NCBI GenBank assembly: GCA_016789785.1
Contig: JAEUQE010000047.1
Location: 1-44,185, forward strand
Origin: Bryobacterales bacterium
Lineage (GTDB): Bacteria > Acidobacteriota > Terriglobia > Bryobacterales > Bryobacteraceae
Direction of reading: 5' to 3'
Length of the DNA: 44,185 bases
The notes under the pieces are model-generated. The model saw only the letters and a program-made list of their open reading frames with translations, ran no database searches and had not been told where the DNA came from. Shown here piece after piece: positions 16,391-24,829 of this stretch (the stretch's first letter is position 1; every line of letters starts with the position of its first letter). The position numbers and the translations under genes were made by a program.

Positions 16391-18502
16391 GTGCAAACAA
16401 CATGCATCTCTTATCGTCACAGAATAGCAAAGAGCATTCTATATGTCTTTACGTTGCACGGATTAAGCGGATGGGTCGCTGCGCAGTGGGCGTTCCCCAC
16501 CCCGCAAACGGTTCCATGGGAGGCGTGGGGCCAGATCATTCATCGAGAGGGCACGGCTTACGCGGAGTGCCCGTATCAGGAGAGTGAGTTCAACAACCAA
16601 CTGCGGGGCGACGTCCTCGAACTCTTCGCTGGACCTCCGAAGGCGATGGTGCGGGCGTTTCCGTTCAAGCCGCCGCGGATGAGGTTCTGTAGTTTGGGTG
16701 GAATACAACACGACCGCTGGATTGGGGGCGTGATTCCATGTTTCACATACAAAACGTCGTCAGGCCAGATCCATGCCCGCTTCCGCTCGGACAGAGGTGG
16801 TAAGTACGTTATCCGTTACTCCGCACACACCTACGCGACGCTGGGCACCGCGACCAAGAACGGCGAGTCGGAGTGGATGCTGTCCGTCGGTAAACCGGGA
16901 GCTACCTCTGCCTTTCCCCCAACTCCAGTGAGCCGCGGATTCGGGTCCGCGTGGGCCAATACCTTCAGCACTACGGTGCATGGGCGCGTCCTTATGCCAA
17001 CCTACCGGCGGACTGACAGCCGCGGCACCATCTCCTCCCCGGCGCGGACGCAAATCCGCGACTCGCTGGTTATCGACATCGGGAACGACAAGGTTTTTGA
17101 TGTGGTTGCTTACGGAATGGGCGATCATCGCGCCACCACATGCGTATCCATTGACCGCGTGACACCTCACCCCTCAAACCCCAACGCAACACTCACGGCC
17201 GAATTTCCTCCGCAAAGCCCTATTACCCTCGAGATCCTTGAGCCAATCGAACACACTCTACTGGACCCAGCCGAAACCGATTCCCTGAAAGACTTAGGGT
17301 TCACAGGCCCACTCGATCAGGTGACGGTGTTCACCTCTCCGGGCGGAATTCAACTATTCCTGGTTACTGGCGAAATCACCGTCACAGGAGTGGACGGCGA
17401 AGAAATACTGACTCCCGACGGAGGCGTAACCCCCATCCATGTTCCTTCGGTCCAGGAGATCGGTGGAACCCGCTATACGTTGGAACCCGTATCCCGGGAG
17501 AGTTCTGGCCCTTCCGGGATCACACTCGAAATTGGCGCAGTTACCGGACCACCGCCTGAGTCTGGCAAGCAGGCGATGTTCACGTCACCTCGGTCTCAAA
17601 CCGCCAACCCTGGCAACCGGCCATACACCAATCGGCTGGTTCTCACTGACTCGGCCAACGTTCGGGTGTATTTCAGCGAGCACCCACTTTGCCCCGTCGA
17701 TGTCGCCAACACCGCACAGAATTACCCGGCACAAAGCGGCTCGGGCTCTGTCACGGCCACGGCAGCCGCTTCGTGCTCGTATCCCATCCGGAGCACCGCA
17801 CCCTGGATTACAATCACCAACGGCACAACCGGGTCCGGAAATCGCACGGTGACATACATGGTGGATGCGAACACCAGCAACTCGCCGCGCATGGCGGCGG
17901 TGCGCATCGGCGGGCGAATCATGCACGTCGCGCAGGCCGGGTCCAACGTGAGCCAGGAGTTCAGCGATGTGCAGGCGCAACATCCGTTCTTCAGCTTCAT
18001 CACGGTGATGAAGCGTCAGGGTATCACTCAAGGCTGCTCGGCGACGCAATATTGCCCTGACGCACCGGTTACCCGCGGTCAGATGGCGGTCTTCCTGATT
18101 CGGGCCATGTTCGGCGGACACGAGTTCCCGTACGAGCGCACAGTCCCATTCTTTACCGACGTCCCCGTTACCCATCCGTACTTCCGGTTCATCCAAAAAC
18201 TGCGCGAATTGGGCATCACACAGGGATGCACCGAGACCACCTACTGTCCGGATGCACCGGTGACGCGAGGTCAGATGGCAGTATTCGTCACGCGTTCGGT
18301 GCATGGAGATACCTTCTCTTTCACGCCGCAGCCGTACTTCACCGACGTGCAGCCGGCGCATCCGTTCTTTTCCTACGTTCAAAAGATGAAGGATTTCGGA
18401 TTCACGTCGGGCTGCTCAGCGACGGAATATTGCCAGACGGCGAGCATTACACGAGGACAGATGTCCGCTTTCATTGTTCGGGCGTTCGAAGCCCCGTGGT
18501 AG
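16391..18502 (+). CDS. Secreted protein with BACON-type domain and three C-terminal SLH domains
   Basis: A 703-residue protein from a GTG start at 16391, chosen because AAGGAGG (16379-16385) sits 5 bp upstream and the start leads straight into a signal sequence (about residues 12-32, SILYVFTLHGLSGWVAAQ). Residues about 33-430 are not recognised. A BACON-like sandwich lies near 435-520 (CSYPIRSTAPWITITNG, VTYMVDANTSNSPRMAAVRI). Three SLH repeats fill 520-703 (FSDVQAQHPFFSFI, FTDVPVTHPYFRFI, FTDVQPAHPFFSYV), the first two ending in PDAPVTRGQMAVF and the third in TASITRGQMSAF. Each repeat has a conserved Cys pair (GC...YC). SLH domains anchor proteins to cell-wall polymers or other surface glycans; BACON domains often bind carbohydrate or mucin. 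Likely a surface adhesin or scaffold, but its function is not known. Confidence 0.8.
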   Translation: MQTTCISYRHRIAKSILYVFTLHGLSGWVAAQWAFPTPQTVPWEAWGQIIHREGTAYAECPYQESEFNNQLRGDVLELFAGPPKAMVRAFPFKPPRMRFCSLGGIQHDRWIGGVIPCFTYKTSSGQIHARFRSDRGGKYVIRYSAHTYATLGTATKNGESEWMLSVGKPGATSAFPPTPVSRGFGSAWANTFSTTVHGRVLMPTYRRTDSRGTISSPARTQIRDSLVIDIGNDKVFDVVAYGMGDHRATTCVSIDRVTPHPSNPNATLTAEFPPQSPITLEILEPIEHTLLDPAETDSLKDLGFTGPLDQVTVFTSPGGIQLFLVTGEITVTGVDGEEILTPDGGVTPIHVPSVQEIGGTRYTLEPVSRESSGPSGITLEIGAVTGPPPESGKQAMFTSPRSQTANPGNRPYTNRLVLTDSANVRVYFSEHPLCPVDVANTAQNYPAQSGSGSVTATAAASCSYPIRSTAPWITITNGTTGSGNRTVTYMVDANTSNSPRMAAVRIGGRIMHVAQAGSNVSQEFSDVQAQHPFFSFITVMKRQGITQGCSATQYCPDAPVTRGQMAVFLIRAMFGGHEFPYERTVPFFTDVPVTHPYFRFIQKLRELGITQGCTETTYCPDAPVTRGQMAVFVTRSVHGDTFSFTPQPYFTDVQPAHPFFSYVQKMKDFGFTSGCSATEYCQTASITRGQMSAFIVRAFEAPW

Positions 18503-18600
18503 GAAGCTGACGAACACAGCGAGCGCACCCGCCGGGATAATCGTGAGCCGCTGCCCGTCTGCACCAAGCTTCCCCTGCCGCAGGCGGGAATGCCCGGCGC

Positions 18601-18860
18601 TCACTCGTGCGCCGGTGAGTACGAGCCCGTGCGCAGACCCGCTAAGAATAGCCAAAAATGTTTGAAGTTCTTGGCTGCACTGAGCGATCGGCGGTCAGTG
18701 TTCTGGGCTTTTGAATCAGCGGCGGTGAGCATGCGTTTCACTTCGGTGGCACGGTCGTTCAGAGCCTGGTAGTCTGCCAGGTCGAGTATCTCCCGATCTT
18801 TCGCCAGCCGAAGTGGGTACTCGAACTCACTCGCCGATCCCATCGCGATCGAACAGCGAA
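18601..18860 (-). pseudogene. Truncated four-helix-bundle (S23-type) protein remnant
   Basis: On the minus strand the reading LRCSIAMGSASEFEYPLRLA followed by DLADYQALNDRATEVKRMLTA matches the C-terminal half of the four-helix-bundle family related to 23S rRNA intervening-sequence proteins (usual pattern: LGSA.E.EYQL.LA.DLGYL....Y..L.....EV.RML). The first two helices are missing: an in-frame stop lies right upstream of the conserved block. An ATG within it would give 80 residues, but without the first half the fold is incomplete, so I treat it as a relic. Confidence 0.55.
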
Positions 18861-18988
18861 GGCAATCTTACTGGCGGAGGTGGAGCAACCACGCCGACGT
18901 AGCGCCGCAGTCGATGTACCACTCGATGCACCTCAATCCACCCACGCCGCACTGGGAATCGCCCCCACCTTCGTTGTAGAGTTTCGAT

Positions 18989-19906
18989 ATGGCAATCCGG
19001 ATCGAACGCATCGCCTGGAACGGCTGGCAGAATTGCTGGCGCATCGCCAACAACGACGTGGAATTGATCGTCACCGGCGACATCGGCCCGCGCATTCTCG
19101 TCTATCGCTTTGCCGGTGGGCGCAACATCTTCAAGAATTTCCCCGATCAGATGGGCTCCTCCGGCGAGAGCGTTTTCGTCAATCGCGGTGGCTCGCGCAT
19201 CTGGATTGCCCCCGAAGATCGCGCCGCCACCTACGCGCCGGATAACTTTCCAGTAGACGTTCAACAGGAAGGCGACACCCTCATCGCGACCGCTCCCGTC
19301 GAGCCAGCCACACTCCTCGAGAAGCAGATGCTGATTCGTCTCGCCCCCACAGGCACTGAGGTCGAGATCACACACCGCGTCGCCAACCGCGGCCTGCTGC
19401 CCGTCGAGTTCTCCATCTGGATTCTCGCCGTGCTCGATGCCGGCGGCGCCGGAATCACGGGCTTTCCGCCGCGCGGCACGCACCCCGAATGTCTGGCGCC
19501 GGCCAATCCTCTCGTCATGTGGGCGTTCACCAATCTCGCCGATCCGCGCTGGCGTTTCCTCGAGCGATATCTCGTCCTTCACCAGGATCCCGCTCACCCC
19601 ACCCCGCAGAAGATCGGACATTTCCATCCCCACACCTGGGGCGCCTACCTGCTCGGCTCCGATCTGTTCGTGAAGCGTTATCAAGCCGAAGCCGAAGGCC
19701 GTTACCCCGACTTCGGCTGCTCGTTCGAAATGTTCGCCAACGGCGACGTGCTCGAATTGGAAACGCTCGGCCCCGTGAAGCGGGTGCCGCCCGGCCAGGC
19801 GATCGAGCATGTCGAGCGATGGTCGCTGCACCCGGACGTCCACGTTCGCGAGTGGACAGACGCCGGTCTCGACGAAGCACTCACCGGGCTCCGTCTCGGG
19901 GAATAG
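18989..19906 (+). CDS. Galactose-mutarotase-like protein (DUF4380-type)
   Basis: A 305-residue protein with no signal peptide. The pattern of alternating beta strands and motifs such as IVTGDIGPRILVYRF, GGSRIWIAPED, VEITHRVANRGLLPVEFSIWILAVLDAGG and FEMFANGDVLELETLGP resembles the aldose-epimerase/galactose-mutarotase superfamily, in particular uncharacterised DUF4380-like proteins. These bind sugars, but activity is rarely proven. Conserved His residues (GHFHPHTWG) could be ligand-binding. ATG 18989 is the first reasonable start. It stands alone, with the four-helix relic upstream and the yfiR-like gene 125 bp downstream. The long antisense frame covering 18827-20107 is a shadow. Confidence 0.6.
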   Translation: MAIRIERIAWNGWQNCWRIANNDVELIVTGDIGPRILVYRFAGGRNIFKNFPDQMGSSGESVFVNRGGSRIWIAPEDRAATYAPDNFPVDVQQEGDTLIATAPVEPATLLEKQMLIRLAPTGTEVEITHRVANRGLLPVEFSIWILAVLDAGGAGITGFPPRGTHPECLAPANPLVMWAFTNLADPRWRFLERYLVLHQDPAHPTPQKIGHFHPHTWGAYLLGSDLFVKRYQAEAEGRYPDFGCSFEMFANGDVLELETLGPVKRVPPGQAIEHVERWSLHPDVHVREWTDAGLDEALTGLRLGE

Positions 19907-20031
19907 GAAGAGCTCGTTGCGCCAGGCTGGATCGGACGGCCAGCGGGGTAGGGCATTCCCCAACGCAAAGGCAGGCGTTCCTCTCAACGCACTCGCGCCC
20001 ACCGGGCCGATAAGCCAAACGAGGCTATTGT

Positions 20032-20607
20032 ATGGTCCGAGCGCTTCTCGTATGCCTGTCGTTCCCGATTGTATTTGAACCCGCAAAAGCCGAAAACCGT
20101 CTGCCAACCAATGGACCCGAACTGCTCTATCAGCTCGCCAGATTCGTCGAGTGGCCCGCCGGGCTGCTACAGAACAACGACAAATCCGCCGGCCGCACCC
20201 AATCCTCGCAGCCTGAGCCTTTTTTGATCGGTCTGGCGGGCTTTGATCCCAGTTTTGAGAATCTTCGCCGAGGCCTGGAAGGCCGCCGATTGCGTGGCCG
20301 TCCGGTGATCGTACGAAGAGCCAGCACGCTTTCCGACATGCGCCGCAGCCACGTCCTGTTCCTCGGCATCAGTGAGCGTCCACATGTGCGCCACATGCTC
20401 GCCGCCCTGCGTGGCGCGAATGTGCTCACCGTCTCTGCGATCCCCGGCTTTGCCCAGTTGGGAGGGATGGTGGAGATCGCCCCTCAGGAGTTCTCGCGCC
20501 ATCTGCTTGCCGTCAATCCGGCCGAAGTCCGGCGCTCCGGCCTCGGGCTCAATCCGAGCCTGCTCAACGTCGTCAGTGTGGCGCGCACGGAAAGCGAGCC
20601 GGAGTGA
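20032..20607 (+). CDS. YfiR-like periplasmic protein (DUF4154)
   Basis: A 191-residue protein with a signal peptide ([19 protein letters not shown]) and the YfiR/DUF4154 layout: [14 protein letters not shown] near the N-terminus, [22 protein letters not shown], then [40 protein letters not shown] and [20 protein letters not shown]. In Pseudomonas, YfiR is a periplasmic redox-sensitive repressor of the diguanylate cyclase YfiN, acting on its CHASE8-type periplasmic domain. Here the gene ends 10 bp before a hybrid histidine kinase with just such an N-terminal sensor, so it probably controls that kinase from the periplasm. No cysteines are obvious, unlike Pseudomonas YfiR, so redox sensing is doubtful. 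SD is GAGG eight bases before ATG. Confidence 0.8.
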   Translation: MVRALLVCLSFPIVFEPAKAENRLPTNGPELLYQLARFVEWPAGLLQNNDKSAGRTQSSQPEPFLIGLAGFDPSFENLRRGLEGRRLRGRPVIVRRASTLSDMRRSHVLFLGISERPHVRHMLAALRGANVLTVSAIPGFAQLGGMVEIAPQEFSRHLLAVNPAEVRRSGLGLNPSLLNVVSVARTESEPE

Positions 20608-20617
20608 GGCCCCTGCC

Positions 20618-23011
20618 GTGACCGCATCCGACGGGCCGCACGGAACTCCGGAATCAAGCGCCAGCCCGGCCAACACCACTGATGCCGAAACGGACGCACC
20701 CCGGCCAAACCGTCTGCTCAGACGCTTCCGCCGATTCTCCATCCAAGGCAAACTCACCATCGTCATGGCCGTGGCCGGTTGCGGCGCACAACTGCTGACC
20801 TGCCTCGCATTCCTCAGCTATCTGAACCTGCGTCTGCGCGAAGACTTTCAGGCTGATCTGCGCACCGCGGCGCAACTGCTCTCCTCCAACGCCACCGCGC
20901 CTCTCGTCTTCGGCGATCCCGCAGCGGCCAAAGCAACGCTCGGCATGATCGGACGGCATCATCGTGTTCTCGCCGTTGCTCTCTACGGCTCCAACAACCG
21001 GTTGTTCGCATCCTATCGTCATGATCGCGCCACCACCGCCGATATCCCTGCCTCGCCCGGCAAACGCGGCTATCTCACCCGCGGCGAACGAGCCGAGGTG
21101 TTCGATCCGGTCACCCACGACGGCGAGCAACTCGGAACCGTCTTTGTGCTCGGCGATCTCACTCCCATCACGCAACGCATGCGGACCTATCTGGCTGTTT
21201 CCGTCGCGTTGGCGATTGCCGGCTTCGCTCTCACCCTGCTCCTCGTGTCCCGCCTCCAGCACCTGATCACCGGGCCGATTCTCGAACTCTCGCGCACCGC
21301 CCGCACCATCCGCGCCGAACGCAACTACGCTTTGCGCGTGAACAAGCAATCGAACGATGAAGTCGGCGTTCTCATCGACTCGTTCAATGACATGGTGGCC
21401 GCCATTCAGGCCCGCGATCAGGTCCTCAATGGCCAGCGCGAGTGGCTCGAGGAACAGGTGGTGCGCCGCACCGCCGACCTCACCAAGTTGAATCGCGAAC
21501 TCGCCGAAGCCAAGAACCGCGCCGAGACCGCCACCCGGCTCAAGAGCGAATTCCTGGCCAACATGAGCCATGAAATCCGCACACCCATGAACGGTATCTT
21601 GGGCCTCACGGACATCACTCTTGAGGGCGACCTGCCCGTCGATCAGCGCAAGAATCTGGAGATGATCAAGCAGTCCGCCGAAGGCCTGCTCACCGTGATC
21701 AACGACATTCTCGATTTCTCGAAAGTCGAGGCCGGCCGCCTGACGTTGGACGAAGCGCCGTTCAACCTCCACGAACTCGCTGCGCTCACCGTTCGAATGC
21801 TCGCCCTGCGCGCTCATGAGAAGGGCCTCGAAATCACCCTCGATATCGATGCGGGCGTACCGGTCGAAGTCGCCGGCGACGCCGCTCGCGTCCGCCAGAT
21901 CCTGGTCAACCTGCTGGGCAACGCCGTGAAGTTTACGGAGATCGGCGAAGTGGCCCTTCATGTGGTGCTCGACACCGCAGATGAGCGCGGCGTCTGGATT
22001 CAGTTCCGCATCTGCGATACCGGCATTGGTATCCCGAAAGACCGCCAGAATGCGATCTTCGAATCCTTCACCCAGGCCGATGGCTCCATCTCGCGAAGGT
22101 TTGGGGGAACCGGCCTTGGCCTCGCCATCTCGCGTAGCCTCGCTCACGTCATGGGAGGCGATCTCAGCCTCACCAGCGCGGCCGGCGAAGGAAGTGAGTT
22201 TCGTCTCACTCTGCCGTTTCGATTGGCTCTCGCCGGCGAATTCCCTTCACCGGACCCGGCTCCAGGCTTGCGGGTCCTTCTGCTCGATGGCCATGCCACC
22301 AGCCGCCGGATCCTCTACGCCATGCTTCGCCGCTGGGGTGCGCACATCGACTGTCTCGCGCCAGAGGTCATGGTTCCGCATTCGTGGGATGTCGCTCTCG
22401 TCGACACGCACCTGCCCGGCGCCGATGGTGTGACGTTCGCCGCGCGATTGCTCGACTCAGGCGCCGCCAGACGGGTGGTTCTGATGGAGCGCAACAATCG
22501 CTCCTATGCGCAGCGTGACCCATGCCGCAAGTTCCCAGCCATCGTGAAGCCGGTTTCCGAGCGCGATCTTCGCGAGCTGCTGTGCTCTCCTGCTCCCGCG
22601 CCGGCGCGGGTGAGCCAGATCCACGCAACCGCCGGTCTCCGTCAACTGCACATCTTGCTGGCTGAGGACAATGCGATCAATCAGCGGTTGGCGCTTCGTC
22701 TGCTTGAGAGGCAAGGACATCGTGTCACCGTCGCCAGTAACGGCGCGGAAGTGCTCGGCGCGGTGACGCAGGAGCAGTTCGATCTTGTGTTGATGGATGT
22801 CCAGATGCCGATGATGGACGGTGTGGAGGCCACGCTCCGCATCCGCGAGCAGGAGCGCGAAACGGGAAAGCATCTTCCCATCATCGCCCTCACGGCTCAT
22901 GCCATGAAGGATGATGAGCTGCAGTGCCTCGCCGCCGGAATGGATGGCTACGTGACCAAGCCCATCGATCTCGCGCAGCTTTGTGCGGCCATCGCCAAAG
23001 CCGTGCTCTGA
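20618..23011 (+). CDS. Hybrid sensor histidine kinase, CHASE8-HAMP-HisKA-HATPase-REC-REC
   Basis: A 797-residue inner-membrane kinase. TM1 is at about 45-68, followed by a periplasmic CHASE8-like domain ([40 protein letters not shown]), TM2 at about 190-212 and a HAMP domain. The phospho-accepting histidine is His318 in [14 protein letters not shown]1 and G2 boxes are present ([27 protein letters not shown]). Two receivers follow: the first ([23 protein letters not shown]) looks partly degenerate; the second is canonical with Asp727 ([13 protein letters not shown]). No Hpt domain is present, so phosphate must go to a separate partner. GTG 20618 fits the gap after the yfiR-like gene; longer readings overlap that gene and give a nonsense N-terminus. 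Confidence 0.88.
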   Translation: MTASDGPHGTPESSASPANTTDAETDAPRPNRLLRRFRRFSIQGKLTIVMAVAGCGAQLLTCLAFLSYLNLRLREDFQADLRTAAQLLSSNATAPLVFGDPAAAKATLGMIGRHHRVLAVALYGSNNRLFASYRHDRATTADIPASPGKRGYLTRGERAEVFDPVTHDGEQLGTVFVLGDLTPITQRMRTYLAVSVALAIAGFALTLLLVSRLQHLITGPILELSRTARTIRAERNYALRVNKQSNDEVGVLIDSFNDMVAAIQARDQVLNGQREWLEEQVVRRTADLTKLNRELAEAKNRAETATRLKSEFLANMSHEIRTPMNGILGLTDITLEGDLPVDQRKNLEMIKQSAEGLLTVINDILDFSKVEAGRLTLDEAPFNLHELAALTVRMLALRAHEKGLEITLDIDAGVPVEVAGDAARVRQILVNLLGNAVKFTEIGEVALHVVLDTADERGVWIQFRICDTGIGIPKDRQNAIFESFTQADGSISRRFGGTGLGLAISRSLAHVMGGDLSLTSAAGEGSEFRLTLPFRLALAGEFPSPDPAPGLRVLLLDGHATSRRILYAMLRRWGAHIDCLAPEVMVPHSWDVALVDTHLPGADGVTFAARLLDSGAARRVVLMERNNRSYAQRDPCRKFPAIVKPVSERDLRELLCSPAPAPARVSQIHATAGLRQLHILLAEDNAINQRLALRLLERQGHRVTVASNGAEVLGAVTQEQFDLVLMDVQMPMMDGVEATLRIREQERETGKHLPIIALTAHAMKDDELQCLAAGMDGYVTKPIDLAQLCAAIAKAVL

Positions 23012-23071
23012 CCCGCCGCCCGTTCTCCGGCGCGGCAAGGCCCTGTGCCTCGAGCTCGCCACCGCATCGCT

Positions 23072-23114
23072 GGTAACGCAGGCCCCCATGCCGCATACCG
23101 GCTCCTCGGGACGC
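23072..23114 (+). repeat. Dispersed repeat, short copy
   Basis: This 43-bp block shares most of its bases with 23311-23352, including GCAGGCCCCCAT and CGCATACCGGCT. It matches only the central part of the longer copies at 23284 and 30797. It lies just downstream of the histidine kinase stop. Confidence 0.6.
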
Positions 23115-23259
23115 ATGCGTCGGGCGCGCAGATCCGCTTCCGCCGCTCGACGTTCTGATCCAGCCAAGCCCGCATCCCGGTGCCTCTTCGCCACGGTCGT
23201 GTATGTTGACGCGTTGGTCGGCGGGACGATCGTCTACCGCGGAGCGCGCTCTGCGAACC

Positions 23260-23403
23260 AGGCTAGCCTCAATCCTCGTCGCGTTGCACGTTGGCGCCGC
23301 ACACCTGGCGTAGCGCAGGCCCCCATCCCGCATACCGGCTTCTTGGGATGGCTGGCTGTGCCCGAATCTGGTGCCTGACTGAAGAGTTATCGAGGCTAGC
23401 CTC
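23260..23403. repeat. Dispersed repeat unit flanked by an 11-bp direct repeat
   Basis: A unit of about 107 bp (23284-23390) is related to 30797-30900: its first 24 bases (23284-23307) are identical to 30797-30820 and the similarity continues to a GCCTGAxTG block near the end. The unit is bracketed by AGGCTAGCCTC at 23260-23270 and again at 23393-23403; the second copy is part of a perfect 14-bp palindrome CGAGGCTAGCCTCG (23391-23404). The bracketing repeat could be a target-site duplication from a small non-coding mobile unit, or coincidence with a palindromic site. Confidence 0.55.
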
Positions 23404-23443
23404 GCACCCTCCTCCGTGATAGGCTCCCCACAGGAGTCTTCCT

Positions 23444-23929
23444 ATGAATTCCGCGGTTGATGCCTCCCTCACTGAGCGTGCCGCGCTTGGCCGGGCCGTC
23501 GGCTGGGCGTGGACGGCGCTCGCAGCCTCGCTCGGTCTCCATGTTGCCGATGAAGCGGTGCACGGCTTCCTTCCCATTTGGAACGCGACGGTCCTTGCGA
23601 TCCGCGAATCCAGCCCGTGGCTTCCTCTTCCGGTGTTTCGATACGATATCTGGCTCGCTGGTCTCATCGCCGGTGTGCTGGCGATGTTGGCCGTGATTCC
23701 CGCCGTGCGCGCCGGTGTGCCCTGGACTCGTACCGCGGCTTGGGCGCTCGCGCTGATCATGATCGGCAACGCGATGGGGCACACGGTGGGCACGATCTTT
23801 GGACGCACGGTGGACACCGTAGTGTTTGCGCGCCCCATGCCGGGGTTCCTCTCCTCGCCATTCCTGTTGGCGGCGTCGCTTTGTCTCCTCTGGACGTTGC
23901 GATGCGAAAAGCGATGCGCGGCGCGGTGA
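23444..23929 (+). CDS. Conserved integral membrane protein of unknown function
   Basis: A 161-residue protein with about four hydrophobic segments: near 18-36 (AVGWAWTALAASLGLHVAD), 69-90 (IWLAGLIAGVLAMLAVIPAV), 98-118 (AAWALALIMIGNAMGHTVGTI) and 137-152 (FLSSPFLLAASLCLLWTL). Membrane-embedded His and acidic residues (LHVADEAVHGF, GNAMGHTVG) could bind metal, but I do not recognise a family with certainty. A CAGGAG SD lies 8 bases before ATG 23444. No operon partner: lexA begins 200 bp later with its own upstream region. Confidence 0.65.
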   Translation: MNSAVDASLTERAALGRAVGWAWTALAASLGLHVADEAVHGFLPIWNATVLAIRESSPWLPLPVFRYDIWLAGLIAGVLAMLAVIPAVRAGVPWTRTAAWALALIMIGNAMGHTVGTIFGRTVDTVVFARPMPGFLSSPFLLAASLCLLWTLRCEKRCAAR

Positions 23930-24128
23930 GAGGGCAACATCCCACGACGCTGCCATCCACAGCCATCAGCAACGCCGCCACCAGCAACATCCGGAATTCC
24001 GGTACCCCCCTCCAGACTGTTCCTGCGCTATACTCAAGAAGCTCACCACCACTCTGGAATTCTGTTCAGCGCCATGCGGCAGAGGGAGGGGATTTGACTT
24101 TCCCTTTTTGTTCGCCCAAAATGAAGGC
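23930..24128. promoter_or_regulatory. lexA upstream region
   Basis: About 200 bp before lexA. It contains a perfect 12-bp palindrome CCGGAATTCCGG (23991-24002), a -10-like TATACT (24029-24034) and two CTGTTC half-sites (24017-24022 and 24062-24067). I cannot identify the LexA-binding site: neither the E. coli CTGT-N8-ACAG nor the Bacillus GAAC-N4-GTTC form is present. Autoregulation is expected from the family, but the operator is not assigned. Confidence 0.35.
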
Positions 24129-24761
24129 ATGGCACTTACCCGAAGGCAAAAGGAAGTTCTCGACTTCATTGCGCAGTTCGTGGAGGAGCGCGGCTACTGC
24201 CCGAGCTATGAGGAAATCGCCGATGGTCTGAAGCTGGCTTCGCTGGCGACAGTTCACAAGCACATTCAAACGCTCGAGACCAAGCAGTACCTGCGACGGG
24301 GATTCAACCAAAGCAGATCACTCGAACTCTCACCCGCCTATCTCAAGGAATGGAAGCGGCAGAAGCCCGAGGCAGTCTCCAACATGGAGGTGCCCTTGCT
24401 TGGGCGGATTGCGGCCGGTCTTCCCGTGGAGGCCGTCTCCGGAAACGAGACGATGAACTTCACCGACCTGCTCAGCGACCGTGATCTCTACGCCCTGCAG
24501 GTCAAGGGCGAATCGATGATCGACGATCACATCTGTGATGGCGATTTCGTTCTGATTGAGCGCACGCCGGCGGTGAACGACGGAGACATCGTCGTGGCCC
24601 TCGTCAATGGCGCGGAAACCACGCTCAAGCGCTTCTATCGCGAATCGGATGGACGCGCCCGGCTCCAGCCCGCCAATACCACCATGTCGCCGATTCTGGT
24701 TCCGATGGAGAATCTGCAGATCCAGGGCAAGCTGTTGGCTGTGCTTCGCAAGTACCGCTGA
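24129..24761 (+). CDS. lexA: LexA repressor
   Basis: A 210-residue SOS regulator. The N-terminal winged helix (LTRRQKEVLDFIAQFVEERG, PSYEEIADGLKLASLATVHKHI) binds DNA; the C-terminal S24 domain has the self-cleavage site Ala96-Gly97 (GRIAAGLPVEA), catalytic Ser129 (KGESMIDDHI) and Lys167 (TTLKRFY). All residues needed for RecA-stimulated autocleavage are present. The length is typical. ATG 24129 begins MALTRRQKEVL, the usual LexA start; longer upstream readings overlap the preceding membrane-protein gene and are not used. The gene is convergent with the PPK2-like gene. Confidence 0.95.
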   Translation: MALTRRQKEVLDFIAQFVEERGYCPSYEEIADGLKLASLATVHKHIQTLETKQYLRRGFNQSRSLELSPAYLKEWKRQKPEAVSNMEVPLLGRIAAGLPVEAVSGNETMNFTDLLSDRDLYALQVKGESMIDDHICDGDFVLIERTPAVNDGDIVVALVNGAETTLKRFYRESDGRARLQPANTTMSPILVPMENLQIQGKLLAVLRKYR

Positions 24762-24829
24762 GCAGCCACCGCCCTTACCTCGGAGAATCGGAAAACGCCG
24801 CGACTGGAAGCTCCGCGTGAGCCCGGCCT

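Larger units (their letters stand above)
23012..23443. other. Intergenic repeat region
   Basis: About 430 bp without a gene. It holds two copies of a dispersed repeat (listed separately) and two palindromic AGGCTAGCCT boxes. Another related copy lies at 30.8 kb. Confidence 0.7.

Noticed and set aside
18827..20107. Minus-strand open frame of 426 residues
   Set aside because: Covers the mutarotase-like and part of the yfiR-like gene in antisense; no recognisable domain.
23990..24070. SOS box upstream of lexA
   Set aside because: Only CTGTTC half-sites are present; no site fits the E. coli, Bacillus or alpha-proteobacterial forms. The acidobacterial motif is not known to me.
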